Positions 16,173 through 24,752 of a stretch of DNA of 64,000 nt are shown here, one piece after another. Source of the stretch: Streptomyces cyaneochromogenes (GTDB lineage Bacteria; Actinomycetota; Actinomycetes; Streptomycetales; Streptomycetaceae). The DNA is taken from assembly GCF_003963535.1 (NCBI RefSeq), contig NZ_CP034539.1, positions 2,666,001-2,730,000 of the forward strand, in the 5' to 3' direction. The notes beneath the pieces are model-generated. The model saw only the letters and a program-made list of their open reading frames with translations, ran no database searches and had not been told where the DNA came from. A program made the position numbers and the translations under genes. Positions within the stretch are counted from its first letter, which is position 1, and each line of letters starts with the position of its first letter.

Positions 16173-17636
16173 TCAGACCATCAGCGAGCGGTCCGTCGGC
16201 CGGATCGGGGCCGGCAGGTCGCTCGCGCCGGTCAGGAACCGGTCGGTGCCGCGGGCGGCCGAGCGGCCCTCCGCGATCGCCCACACGATGAGCGACTGGC
16301 CGCGGCCCGCGTCACCGGCGACGAACACGCCGGGCACGTTGGTCTGGAAGTCGGCGTCGCGGGCGATGTTGCCGCGCTCGTCGAGCTCCAGGCCGAACTG
16401 CTCGACCAGGCCGTTCTCGCGGTCGGTGCCGGTGAAGCCCATCGCCAGCGTGACCAGCTGGGCGGGGATCTTGCGCTCCGTGCCCGGCTTCGGGGTCAGC
16501 TTGCCGTCGATGAACTCCACCTCGGTGAGGTGCAGCCACTGGACGTTGCCGTCCTCGTCGCCCTCGAAGTGGGTGGTGGAGACGGAGTAGACCCGCTCGC
16601 CGCCCTCCTCGTGCGCGGACGTGACCTTGTACAGCATCGGGAAGGTCGGCCACGGCTGGGAGACCGCGTTCCGCTCGTCGTTCGGGCGGGGCATGATCTC
16701 CAGCTGCGTCACCGAGGCCGCGCCCTGGCGGTGGGCGGTGCCCACGCAGTCGGCGCCGGTGTCGCCACCGCCGATGACCACGACGTGCTTGCCCTCGGCG
16801 GTGATGGGGGGCGCCACGAAGTCGCCCTCCTGCACCTTGTTCGCCAGCGGCAGGTACTCCATGGCCTGGTGGATGCCCTTGAGCTCGCGGCCGGGGACCG
16901 GGAGGTCACGGGCGGTCGTCGCACCGGCGGCGATGACGATCGCGTCGTACCGCTTCTTGAGGTCGGTCGCCTTGAGGTCGCGGCCGATCTCGATACCGGT
17001 ACGGAAGCGGGTGCCCTCCGCGCGCATCTGCTCGATACGGCGGTTGATGTGCCGCTTCTCCATCTTGAACTCGGGGATGCCGTAGCGGAGCAGGCCGCCG
17101 ATGCGGTCGGCACGCTCGTAGACGGCGACGGTGTGGCCGGCCCGCGTGAGCTGCTGGGCGGCGGCCAGGCCGGCCGGGCCCGAGCCGATCACGGCGACGG
17201 TCTTGCCGGACAGGCGCTCCGGGGCCTGCGGGGCGACGGTGCCCGCGTCCCACGCCTTGTCGATGATCGAGACCTCGACGTTCTTGATGGTGACGGCCGG
17301 CTGGTTGATGCCGAGCACACACGCCGACTCACACGGAGCAGGGCACAGACGGCCCGTGAACTCCGGGAAGTTGTTCGTCGCGTGCAGGCGCTCCGACGCC
17401 GCCGACCAGTCCTCGCGGTAGGCGTAGTCGTTCCACTCGGGGATCAGGTTCCCCAGCGGACAGCCGTTGTGGCAGAACGGGATGCCGCAGTCCATGCAGC
17501 GGCTGGCCTGCTTGCTGATGATCGGCAGCAGGGAGCCGGGGACGTAGACCTCGTTCCAGTCCTTCAGACGCACGTCGACCGGGCGGGACTTGGCGACCTC
17601 GCGGCCGTGGTTCAGAAAGCCCTTCGGGTCAGCCAT
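16173..17636 (-). CDS. gltD: Glutamate synthase [NADPH], small subunit
   Basis: This 487-residue FAD and Fe-S protein carries electrons from NADPH to the large GltB subunit. N-terminal cysteine clusters ([19 protein letters not shown] and [12 protein letters not shown]) bind two 4Fe-4S centres. The FAD motif [13 protein letters not shown] and the NADPH motif GGGDTGADC follow, and a C-terminal [13 protein letters not shown] completes the flavin site. The ATG at 17636 overlaps the gltB stop by 8 bases, so the subunits are translationally coupled. The length is normal. Confidence 0.96.
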   Translation of the reverse strand: MADPKGFLNHGREVAKSRPVDVRLKDWNEVYVPGSLLPIISKQASRCMDCGIPFCHNGCPLGNLIPEWNDYAYREDWSAASERLHATNNFPEFTGRLCPAPCESACVLGINQPAVTIKNVEVSIIDKAWDAGTVAPQAPERLSGKTVAVIGSGPAGLAAAQQLTRAGHTVAVYERADRIGGLLRYGIPEFKMEKRHINRRIEQMRAEGTRFRTGIEIGRDLKATDLKKRYDAIVIAAGATTARDLPVPGRELKGIHQAMEYLPLANKVQEGDFVAPPITAEGKHVVVIGGGDTGADCVGTAHRQGAASVTQLEIMPRPNDERNAVSQPWPTFPMLYKVTSAHEEGGERVYSVSTTHFEGDEDGNVQWLHLTEVEFIDGKLTPKPGTERKIPAQLVTLAMGFTGTDRENGLVEQFGLELDERGNIARDADFQTNVPGVFVAGDAGRGQSLIVWAIAEGRSAARGTDRFLTGASDLPAPIRPTDRSLMV

Positions 17637-20600
17637 TGATCGCCGCCTCCATCATCTTCTCGGTGATCTCGGTCTCGGACAGACCGGCTCGCTCGGCGGC
17701 GTCCTTGGCGGCGAGCACTGCCTTGTACGTGCTGGGGATGATCTTGCTGAAGCGCTCGACGGCGGTCTCCCACTCGGCCAGGAGCTTCTCGGCGACCGTG
17801 GAGCCGGTCTCCTCCTGGTGGCGGCGGACCACGTCGTGCAGCCACTGCTTGTCGGTGTCGTCGAGGGCCTCGACGGCGCTGACGTTGCCGACGTTGACGT
17901 TGTCGCGGTCGAGGTCGATGACGTACGCGATACCGCCGGACATACCGGCCGCGAAGTTACGTCCCGTCTCGCCCAGGACCACCGCGTGGCCACCGGTCAT
18001 GTACTCGCAGCCGTGGTCGCCCACGCCCTCGGAGACGACCAGCGCACCGGAGTTGCGGACGCAGAACCGCTCGCCCGTACGACCGCGCAGGAACAGCTCG
18101 CCGCCGGTCGCGCCGTAGGCGATGGTGTTGCCCGCGATCGTCGAGTACTCGGCGAGGTGGTCGGCGCCCCGGTCGGGACGGACGACCACACGGCCACCGG
18201 ACAGACCCTTGCCGACGTAGTCGTTGGCGTCGCCCTCCAGGCGCAGCGTGACACCGCGCGGGAGGAAGGCGCCGAAGGACTGGCCGGCCGAGCCCGTGAA
18301 GGTGATGTCGATGGTGTCGTCGGGCAGGCCCGCGCCACCGAACTTCTTCGTCACCTCGTGGCCGAGCATGGTGCCGACCGTGCGGTTGATGTTGCGGACC
18401 TTGACCTGGGCGCGCACCGGCTGGGCGTCGGTCGCGGAGTCCGCGGCCAGGGCGTCGGCGGCGAGCTTGATGAGCTCGTTGTCGAGCGCCTTCTCCAGGC
18501 CGTGGTCCTGCTCGACCAGCTGGTGACGCACCGCGCCCTCGGGCAGCTCGGGCACGTGGAACAGCGGGGCCAGGTCCAGGCCCTGCGCCTTCCAGTGGTC
18601 GACGGCACGCGTGACGTCCAGCGTCTCGGCGTGGCCGACGGCCTCCTCGATGGAGCGGAAGCCCAGCTCGGCGAGGATCTCGCGGACCTCTTCGGCGATG
18701 TACTGGAAGAAGTTCACGACGTACTCGGCCTTGCCGGAGAACCGGTCCCTGAGGGTCGGGTTCTGGGTGGCGATGCCGACCGGGCAGGTGTCCAGGTGGC
18801 AGACGCGCATCATGACGCAGCCGGAGACGACGAGCGGCGCGGTCGCGAAACCGAACTCCTCGGCGCCGAGGAGCGCGGCGATGACGACGTCACGGCCGGT
18901 CTTCAGCTGGCCGTCGGTCTGCACGACGATGCGGTCGCGCAGGCCGTTGAGCAGCAGCGTCTGCTGGGTCTCGGCGAGACCGAGCTCCCAGGGGCCGCCC
19001 GCGTGCTTGAGCGAGGTGAGCGGGGAGGCGCCCGTACCGCCGTCGTGGCCGGAGATGAGCACCACGTCCGCGTGCGCCTTGGAGACACCCGCGGCGACCG
19101 TGCCGACGCCGACCTCGGAGACCAGCTTTACGTGAATCCGCGCCTGCGGGTTCGCGTTCTTGAGGTCGTGGATCAGCTGGGCCAGGTCCTCGATGGAGTA
19201 GATGTCGTGGTGCGGCGGCGGGGAGATCAGGCCCACGCCCGGCGTCGAGTGACGCGTCTTGGCGACCCACGGGTAGACCTTGTGGCCGGGCAGCTGGCCG
19301 CCCTCGCCGGGCTTGGCGCCCTGGGCCATCTTGATCTGGATGTCGTCGGCGTTGACCAGGTACTCGGACGTGACGCCGAAGCGGCCGGAGGCGACCTGCT
19401 TGATCGACGAGCGCCGCGCCGGGTCGTACAGACGGTCCGGGTCCTCGCCGCCCTCACCGGTGTTGGACTTGCCGCCCAGCTGGTTCATGGCGATGGCGAG
19501 GGTCTCGTGCGCCTCCTTGGAGATGGAGCCGTACGACATGGCGCCGGTGGAGAAGCGCTTGACGATCTCGCTGGCCGGCTCGACCTCGTCGATGGGGATC
19601 GAGGGACGGTCGGACTTGAAGCCGAACAGGCCGCGCAGCGTCATCAGGCGCTCGGACTGCTCGTTCACCCTGTCCGTGTACTGCTTGAAGACGTCGTAGC
19701 GACCGGTGCGCGTGGAGTGCTGGAGGCGGAAGACCGTCTCCGGGTCGAACAGATGCGGCTCGCCCTCGCGACGCCACTGGTACTCGCCGCCGATCTCCAG
19801 CGCGCGGTGCGCCGGGGCGATGCCCGAGGCGGGGTAGGCCTTGGCGTGGCGGGCGGCGACCTCCTTGGCGATGACGTCGATGCCGACGCCGCCGATCTTG
19901 GTGGCCGTGCCGTTGAAGTACTTCTCCACGAAGGCGTCTTCGAGACCGACGGCCTCGAAGACCTGGGCGCCGCGGTAGGAGGCGACCGTGGAGATGCCCA
20001 TCTTGGACATGACCTTCAGCACGCCCTTGCCGAGGGCGTAGATCAGGTTGCGGATGGCCTGCTCGGCCTCTATGCCCGACAGGAAGGTGCCGGCGCGGAC
20101 CAGGTCCTCGACGGACTCCATCGCCAGGTACGGGTTGACCGCGGCGGCGCCGTAGCCGATGAGCAGGGCGACGTGGTGGACCTCGCGGACGTCACCGGCC
20201 TCGACCAGCAGGCCCACGTGGGTGCGCTGCTTGGTGCGGATGAGGTGGTGGTGGACGGCCGCGGTGAGCAGCAGCGACGGGATCGGCGCGTGCTCGGCGT
20301 CCGAGTGGCGGTCCGACAGGACGATCAGCCGGGCGCCGTTGTCGATGGCGGCGTCGGCCTCGGCGCAGATCTCCTCTATGCGCGCGGCCAGGGCGTCGCC
20401 GCCGCCGTGCACCCGGTACAGACCGGAGAGGGTCGCGGCCTTGAAGCCGGGCATGTCGCCGTCGGCGTTGATGTGGATGAGCTTGGCCAGCTCGTCGTTG
20501 TCGATCACCGGGAAGGGCAGGGTGACGCTACGACACGAAGCGGCCGTCGGCTCCAGCAGGTTGCCCTGCGGGCCCAGCGAGGAGCGCAGCGAGGTGACGA

Positions 20601-22260
20601 GCTCCTCGCGGATCGCGTCCAGCGGCGGGTTGGTGACCTGCGCGAACAGCTGGGTGAAGTAGTCGAAGAGCAGACGCGGGCGCTCGCTCAGCGCGGCGAT
20701 CGGCGAGTCGGTGCCCATCGAACCGATCGGCTCGGCACCGGCCTTGGCCATCGGCGCGAGGATGACGCGCAGTTCCTCCTCGGTGTAACCGAAGGTCTGC
20801 TGTCGGCGGGTGACCGAGGCGTGCGTGTGCACGATGTGCTCGCGCTCGGGCAGGTCGGACAGCTCGATCTCGCCGGCCTCCAGCCACTCCGCGTAGGGGG
20901 CCTCGGCGGCGAGCTGCGCCTTGATCTCGTCGTCCTCGATGATGCGGTGCTCGACGGTGTCGACGAGGAACATCCGGCCGGGCTGCAGACGGCCCTTGCG
21001 GACGACCTTGGCGGGGTCGATGTCGAGGACGCCGACCTCGGAGCCGAGGACGACGAGGCCGTCGTCGGTGACCCAGTAGCGGCCGGGGCGCAGACCGTTG
21101 CGGTCGAGGACGGCGCCGACCTGGGTGCCGTCGGTGAAGGTGACACAGGCCGGGCCGTCCCAGGGCTCCATCATCGTGGAGTGGTACTGGTAGAACGCGC
21201 GCCGGGCCGGGTCCATGGAGTCGTGGTTCTCCCACGCCTCCGGGATCATCATCAGCACGGAGTGGGGCAGGGAGCGGCCACCGAGGTGGAGCAGCTCCAG
21301 CACCTCGTCGAAGGAGGCCGAGTCGGAGGCGTCCGGCGTACACACCGGGAAGATGCGCTCCAGAGCCTTGTCCTCGCTGCCGCCGTGTCCATGGCCGGCA
21401 GAGCCGAACAAGTCGGAGACGAGCTGCGACTCGCGGGCGACCATCCAGTTGCGGTTGCCCTTGACGGTGTTGATCTCACCGTTGTGCGCGACGAAGCGGT
21501 ACGGGTGCGCGAGGGGCCACGACGGGAAGGTGTTCGTGGAGAACCGGGAGTGCACGAGCGCGATCGCGGAGCCGAACCGGCGGTCGGACAGGTCCGGGAA
21601 GAAGGGCTCCAGCTGGCCGGTGGTCAGCATGCCCTTGTAAACGATGGTCCGGGCCGAGAGCGACGCGAAGTAGACACCGACCTCGCGCTCGGCGCGCTTG
21701 CGCAGCACGAAGGCCTTGCGGTCGAGGGCGATACCCGTGACGGAGGCGGCGGAACCGTCGGCGACGAAGATCTGCCGGAAGGCCGGCATGGTCGACCGGG
21801 CGGTGGCACCCAGCAGCTCGGGCGCGACCGGAACCTCACGCCAGCCGAGGACCGTCAGGCCCTCCTCGCCGGCGATCGTCTCAATCCGTGAGACGGCCTC
21901 GGCCGTCCCCTCCTCCGGCAGGAAGGCGTTACCGACGGCGTAGGCACCGGCCGCGGGCAGTTCGAATCCGGCCACCTCGCGGAAGAACGCGTCGGGCACC
22001 TGAGAAAGGATTCCGGCACCGTCGCCGGAGTCGGGCTCGGAGCCGGTGGCACCGCGGTGCTCAAGGTTGCGCAGGACCGTCAGGGCCTGCTCGACCAGGG
22101 TGTGGGACGCCTCGCCGGTGAGGGTGGCGACGAAACCGACGCCGCACGCGTCGCGTTCGTTGCGGGGGTCGTACATACCCTGCGCAGCAGGGCGAGCATC
22201 CATGAACGACCAGTTCTGGCCATTCGCGGAGTGCTGGGACGGCTGGCGCGGCGTACGCAT
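17629..22260 (-). CDS. gltB: Glutamate synthase [NADPH], large subunit
   Basis: This 1,543-residue protein makes two glutamates from glutamine and 2-oxoglutarate. It has a class II glutamine amidotransferase domain with Cys39 in [10 protein letters not shown], which becomes the N-terminus after removal of a 38-residue propeptide. A central domain and the FMN-binding synthase domain follow, with the 3Fe-4S motif [13 protein letters not shown], and then a C-terminal beta-helix ([20 protein letters not shown]). The ATG at 22260 follows GGGAGAG. An in-frame ATG at 22281 has no such site. The long upstream gap holds two GlnR-like boxes, which points to nitrogen control. Confidence 0.96.
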   Translation of the reverse strand: MRTPRQPSQHSANGQNWSFMDARPAAQGMYDPRNERDACGVGFVATLTGEASHTLVEQALTVLRNLEHRGATGSEPDSGDGAGILSQVPDAFFREVAGFELPAAGAYAVGNAFLPEEGTAEAVSRIETIAGEEGLTVLGWREVPVAPELLGATARSTMPAFRQIFVADGSAASVTGIALDRKAFVLRKRAEREVGVYFASLSARTIVYKGMLTTGQLEPFFPDLSDRRFGSAIALVHSRFSTNTFPSWPLAHPYRFVAHNGEINTVKGNRNWMVARESQLVSDLFGSAGHGHGGSEDKALERIFPVCTPDASDSASFDEVLELLHLGGRSLPHSVLMMIPEAWENHDSMDPARRAFYQYHSTMMEPWDGPACVTFTDGTQVGAVLDRNGLRPGRYWVTDDGLVVLGSEVGVLDIDPAKVVRKGRLQPGRMFLVDTVEHRIIEDDEIKAQLAAEAPYAEWLEAGEIELSDLPEREHIVHTHASVTRRQQTFGYTEEELRVILAPMAKAGAEPIGSMGTDSPIAALSERPRLLFDYFTQLFAQVTNPPLDAIREELVTSLRSSLGPQGNLLEPTAASCRSVTLPFPVIDNDELAKLIHINADGDMPGFKAATLSGLYRVHGGGDALAARIEEICAEADAAIDNGARLIVLSDRHSDAEHAPIPSLLLTAAVHHHLIRTKQRTHVGLLVEAGDVREVHHVALLIGYGAAAVNPYLAMESVEDLVRAGTFLSGIEAEQAIRNLIYALGKGVLKVMSKMGISTVASYRGAQVFEAVGLEDAFVEKYFNGTATKIGGVGIDVIAKEVAARHAKAYPASGIAPAHRALEIGGEYQWRREGEPHLFDPETVFRLQHSTRTGRYDVFKQYTDRVNEQSERLMTLRGLFGFKSDRPSIPIDEVEPASEIVKRFSTGAMSYGSISKEAHETLAIAMNQLGGKSNTGEGGEDPDRLYDPARRSSIKQVASGRFGVTSEYLVNADDIQIKMAQGAKPGEGGQLPGHKVYPWVAKTRHSTPGVGLISPPPHHDIYSIEDLAQLIHDLKNANPQARIHVKLVSEVGVGTVAAGVSKAHADVVLISGHDGGTGASPLTSLKHAGGPWELGLAETQQTLLLNGLRDRIVVQTDGQLKTGRDVVIAALLGAEEFGFATAPLVVSGCVMMRVCHLDTCPVGIATQNPTLRDRFSGKAEYVVNFFQYIAEEVREILAELGFRSIEEAVGHAETLDVTRAVDHWKAQGLDLAPLFHVPELPEGAVRHQLVEQDHGLEKALDNELIKLAADALAADSATDAQPVRAQVKVRNINRTVGTMLGHEVTKKFGGAGLPDDTIDITFTGSAGQSFGAFLPRGVTLRLEGDANDYVGKGLSGGRVVVRPDRGADHLAEYSTIAGNTIAYGATGGELFLRGRTGERFCVRNSGALVVSEGVGDHGCEYMTGGHAVVLGETGRNFAAGMSGGIAYVIDLDRDNVNVGNVSAVEALDDTDKQWLHDVVRRHQEETGSTVAEKLLAEWETAVERFSKIIPSTYKAVLAAKDAAERAGLSETEITEKMMEAAING

Positions 22261-22323
22261 CGGCTCTCCCGTCGTCGTCATGTGGCATATGCAGATTGCC
22301 GAGGGACGACGTTGGCCCTCTGC

Positions 22324-22350
22324 GTGAGTGCAAAATTTCGTGCAGGTTAC
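22324..22350 (-). promoter_or_regulatory. GlnR-like box, gltB-proximal
   Basis: On the minus strand the sequence reads GTAAC-n6-GAAAT-n6-CTCAC. The GlnR consensus is gTnAC-n6-GaAAc repeated with 6-base spacers. Two half-sites differ by one base each and the spacing is exact. It lies 64-90 bp upstream of the gltB start. The 378-bp gap from 22261 to 22638 also holds an imperfect hairpin near 22368-22392 and the sites listed next, and no gene. Confidence 0.45.
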
Positions 22351-22573
22351 ATGATGGAGCGGTTCTCGGGAACCGGGATAACCCGTTCCAACATGCGGAC
22401 GCCGCGGTCGCGGCGGTGGTACCGCGCGGCGGCGGAAAGTATGGGGGGACGCGACGGAACAAGATCGGTCAGATCGGCGTCCATCGGTCCGGCGGCGAGG
22501 CGGGCGTCGTCGTCCACCCCGCGAGTGCGCCCCAGGCGTCATTGCCCACAGCGCTTACGGCTCATGCCCGGTG

Positions 22574-22600
22574 GTCATGCATCCGAAACCAGCGAGTAAC
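22574..22600 (+). promoter_or_regulatory. GlnR-like box, distal
   Basis: GTCAT-n6-GAAAC-n6-GTAAC matches three consecutive half-sites of the GlnR consensus with one deviating base and exact 6-base spacing. It lies about 315-340 bp upstream of gltB and about 40 bp past the 3' end of the VIT-type gene, so gltB is the only gene it could control in cis. Confidence 0.55.
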
Positions 22601-22604
22601 GGCT

Positions 22605-22628
22605 ACTTATGCGGCCCAACGCATAAGT
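22605..22628. promoter_or_regulatory. Perfect 9-bp-arm palindrome of unknown role
   Basis: ACTTATGCG-GCCCAA-CGCATAAGT starts five bases after the distal GlnR-like box and ends 10 bp past the stop of the VIT-type gene. It could be that gene's terminator hairpin, though it is unusually AT-rich for one, or an operator for an unknown regulator. Confidence 0.5.
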
Positions 22629-22638
22629 TCCAGCCGAG

Positions 22639-23370
22639 CTATCCTACGGCGATCCCGAACACACTGCCCAGGGCGTACGTCACACCGGCCGCGGCACCAC
22701 CGAGCGCGAGCTGCCGCAGCCCGCTGAACCACCAGGTACGTGCGGTCACCTTGGCCACGACGGCACCACACAGGAACAGGCCGAAGAGCGCGAGCAGCAC
22801 GGCCGGCCACAGCGCGGTGGCGCCGAGCAGATAAGGCAGTACGGGCAGCAGGGCGCCCAGCGCGAACGACCCGAAGGACGAGACGGCCGCGACCAGCGGC
22901 GACGGCAGATCGCCGGGATCGATGCCGAGCTCCTCCCGGGCGTGAATCTCCAGAGCCACCTCGGGATCACGGGAGAGCTGCCCGGCCACGGCCCGCGCGA
23001 GCTTCGGCTCGACGCCCCGGGACTCATAGAGAGCCGCGAGCTCGGCCTCCTCGTCCTCGGGGTGCTTTCTCAGCTCCCGCCGCTCGACCTCCAGCTCGGC
23101 CTCGACGAGCTCGCGCTGCGAGGCGACGGAGGTGTACTCACCGGCGGCCATGGAGAAGGCGCCGGCGGCAAGCCCGGCGAGTCCGCTCAACACGACGACC
23201 TGATGACTGACCGCCCCGCCCGCGACACCGGTCATCAGGGCGAGATTGGAGACGAGCCCGTCCATCGCCCCGAAGACGGCCGGGCGCAACCACCCTCCGT
23301 TCACATCACGGTGCGTGTGGTTGTCACGGTGCGCCTCGTGGAGCGGCGCTTCGATCTCGATGATGGCCAT
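22639..23370 (-). CDS. VIT1/CCC1-family metal (Fe/Mn) transporter
   Basis: This 243-residue membrane protein starts at the ATG at 23370 (GGGGGA upstream). The first helix region reads GAMDGLVSNLALMTGVAGG, the hallmark of vacuolar iron transporter-like proteins. A charged middle section rich in Glu and Arg (EVERRELRKHPEDEEAELAALY) corresponds to the metal-binding helices of VIT1. Three or four more membrane helices follow. These proteins move ferrous iron or manganese out of the cytoplasm. Iron-box-like palindromes in the upstream region fit control by a DmdR/IdeR-type regulator. Confidence 0.85.
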   Translation of the reverse strand: MAIIEIEAPLHEAHRDNHTHRDVNGGWLRPAVFGAMDGLVSNLALMTGVAGGAVSHQVVVLSGLAGLAAGAFSMAAGEYTSVASQRELVEAELEVERRELRKHPEDEEAELAALYESRGVEPKLARAVAGQLSRDPEVALEIHAREELGIDPGDLPSPLVAAVSSFGSFALGALLPVLPYLLGATALWPAVLLALFGLFLCGAVVAKVTARTWWFSGLRQLALGGAAAGVTYALGSVFGIAVG

Positions 23371-23386
23371 GGGGTCCCCCAACTAC

Positions 23387-23405
23387 TCAGGCAAGGCTGC
23401 CTTTA
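23387..23405. promoter_or_regulatory. Iron-box-like palindrome (DmdR/IdeR type), proximal
   Basis: TCAGGCAAGGCTGCCTTTA holds the inverted repeat AGGCA-AGGC-TGCCT. It matches 12 of 19 positions of the DtxR-family consensus TTAGGTTAGGCTAACCTAA. It sits 17 bp upstream of the VIT-type start codon. Confidence 0.45.
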
Positions 23406-23467
23406 GACACGTTCTATTCTTCGACAACACCAAATCTACGCCCGGAAATTCCACCTCGCCAGCAAGG

Positions 23468-23486
23468 AAAGGCTGGGCTAACCTGC
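23468..23486. promoter_or_regulatory. Iron-box-like site (DmdR/IdeR type), distal
   Basis: AAAGGCTGGGCTAACCTGC contains the exact core GGCTAACCT and matches 13 of 19 positions of the iron-box consensus. It lies midway between the VIT-type gene and the divergent ADP-ribosylglycohydrolase operon, so it could serve either. Confidence 0.45.
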
Positions 23487-23597
23487 CGTTTTGCCTTAGA
23501 ACGCTCATTCGTGTAGGTAGCCGCACAGATGTCGACCGGGTGACTCTGAGGCCTGTGAGGCTCGGGTCAACCGCCGACGGTGGGACATATCCGTAAA

Positions 23598-23622
23598 GGG
23601 CTCCGCGCCCTGGGCGGAGCCC
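23598..23622 (+). promoter_or_regulatory. Leader hairpin next to the ribosome-binding site of the ARH operon
   Basis: GGGCTCCGC (23598-23606) and GCGGAGCCC (23614-23622) form a perfect 9-bp stem with a 7-base loop. It ends two bases before the GGAGGAAGG ribosome-binding site of the first ADP-ribosylglycohydrolase gene. It could tune translation or be part of an attenuator. Confidence 0.5.
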
Positions 23623-23639
23623 CCGGAGGAAGGCCGCGT

Positions 23640-24752
23640 ATGGCATCGATCGCCTGCAACCCTTCGGTTCCGGCGCCCGGGGACGCCGCCGAACTCCGCG
23701 AACGGGCCCGCGGCGCCCTGCTCGGCCTGGCGGTCGGCGACGCGTTGGGCGCCCCGGCGGAGAACATGAAACCCTCCGAGATCCGGGCCCGCTGGGGCCG
23801 CGTCACGGGCTTCGTCACCGACAACCCCTCCGGCACGGACGACACCGAGTACGCGATCTTCTCGGGTCTCCTCCTCGCCCGCCACGGCTCGGCCCTCACC
23901 CCGGCCCATGTGGAGACGGCCTGGCACGAGTGGATCGCGGACCGGGCGGAGGGTCCCTTCCGGGGCGCGGGCTTCAGCGAACGCGGCACGCTGGAGAACC
24001 TCCGCCGGGGCCTGGCCGCCCCCATCTCCGCCCAGCACCGGCACGCCTGGAGCGACGGTCTCGCCATGCGGGCGGCCCCCTTCGGCGTCTTCGCGGCGGG
24101 CCGCCCGGCGGAGGCGGCCCGCCTGGTGGCGATCGACGGGTCGGTGAGCCATGACGGCGAGGGCATCTACGGCGGCCAGGCGGTGGCGGCGGGTGTGGCG
24201 GCGGCGATGGCGGGCGCGCCGACGATCGCGGTGGTCGCCTCGGCCCTGGCGGTGGTCCCGGACGACTCCTGGACGGCCCGCTCCCTGCGCCGCGCCGTCG
24301 CGGTGGCCCACCGAGGCGAACGCGCGGTCCGCTCCGCGGTCGTCATCGGCGGCTACCCCTGGACCGACCTGGCCCCCGAGGCGGTCGCACTGGCCTTCGG
24401 GGCGTACGCGGCGGCGGACGGCGACTTCGTCCAGGCGGTACTGACGGCGGTGAACATGGGCCGGGACGCGGACACGACGGCTGCGGTGGCGGGGTCGCTG
24501 GCGGGCGCGACACAGGGGGAATCCGCGATCCCGACCGAGTGGGCGGCGGCGATCGGCCCGGCCCGGGGGAGCTGTCTGCCCTCGATGGCCGGGCACCACG
24601 TCCTGGATGTCGCGGAGTTGCTGACGCCCGGGGAAGGCGGGAAGTGGGGACCGGGGGGACGCGCACCGAGTGAGCTACCGGTACGGGGAGAGGCTCCCGT
24701 CCCCCACTCCTTCGCCCTGCTCACAGATGCCGAGACGGAGGCCCGCCCGTGA
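23640..24752 (+). CDS. ADP-ribosylglycohydrolase family protein, paralog 1
   Basis: This 370-residue DraG/ARH-fold protein starts at the ATG at 23640 behind GGAGGAAGG. It has all expected motifs: GALLGLAVGDALGAP at the start, the metal-binding GTDDTEY, DGEGIYGGQA, and the C-terminal GRDADTTAAVAGSLAGA. The family removes ADP-ribose from proteins or nucleic acids, or cleaves related N- or O-glycosides, with two Mg ions. This copy looks catalytically complete. It is the first of seven coupled genes, and its stop overlaps the next start (GTGA). Confidence 0.88.
   Translation: MASIACNPSVPAPGDAAELRERARGALLGLAVGDALGAPAENMKPSEIRARWGRVTGFVTDNPSGTDDTEYAIFSGLLLARHGSALTPAHVETAWHEWIADRAEGPFRGAGFSERGTLENLRRGLAAPISAQHRHAWSDGLAMRAAPFGVFAAGRPAEAARLVAIDGSVSHDGEGIYGGQAVAAGVAAAMAGAPTIAVVASALAVVPDDSWTARSLRRAVAVAHRGERAVRSAVVIGGYPWTDLAPEAVALAFGAYAAADGDFVQAVLTAVNMGRDADTTAAVAGSLAGATQGESAIPTEWAAAIGPARGSCLPSMAGHHVLDVAELLTPGEGGKWGPGGRAPSELPVRGEAPVPHSFALLTDAETEARP

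Noticed and set aside
19131..22000. Very long plus-strand frame opposite gltB, rich in Val, Asp and Gly
   Set aside because: It is antisense to the well-conserved glutamate synthase, with no start signal or domain of its own.
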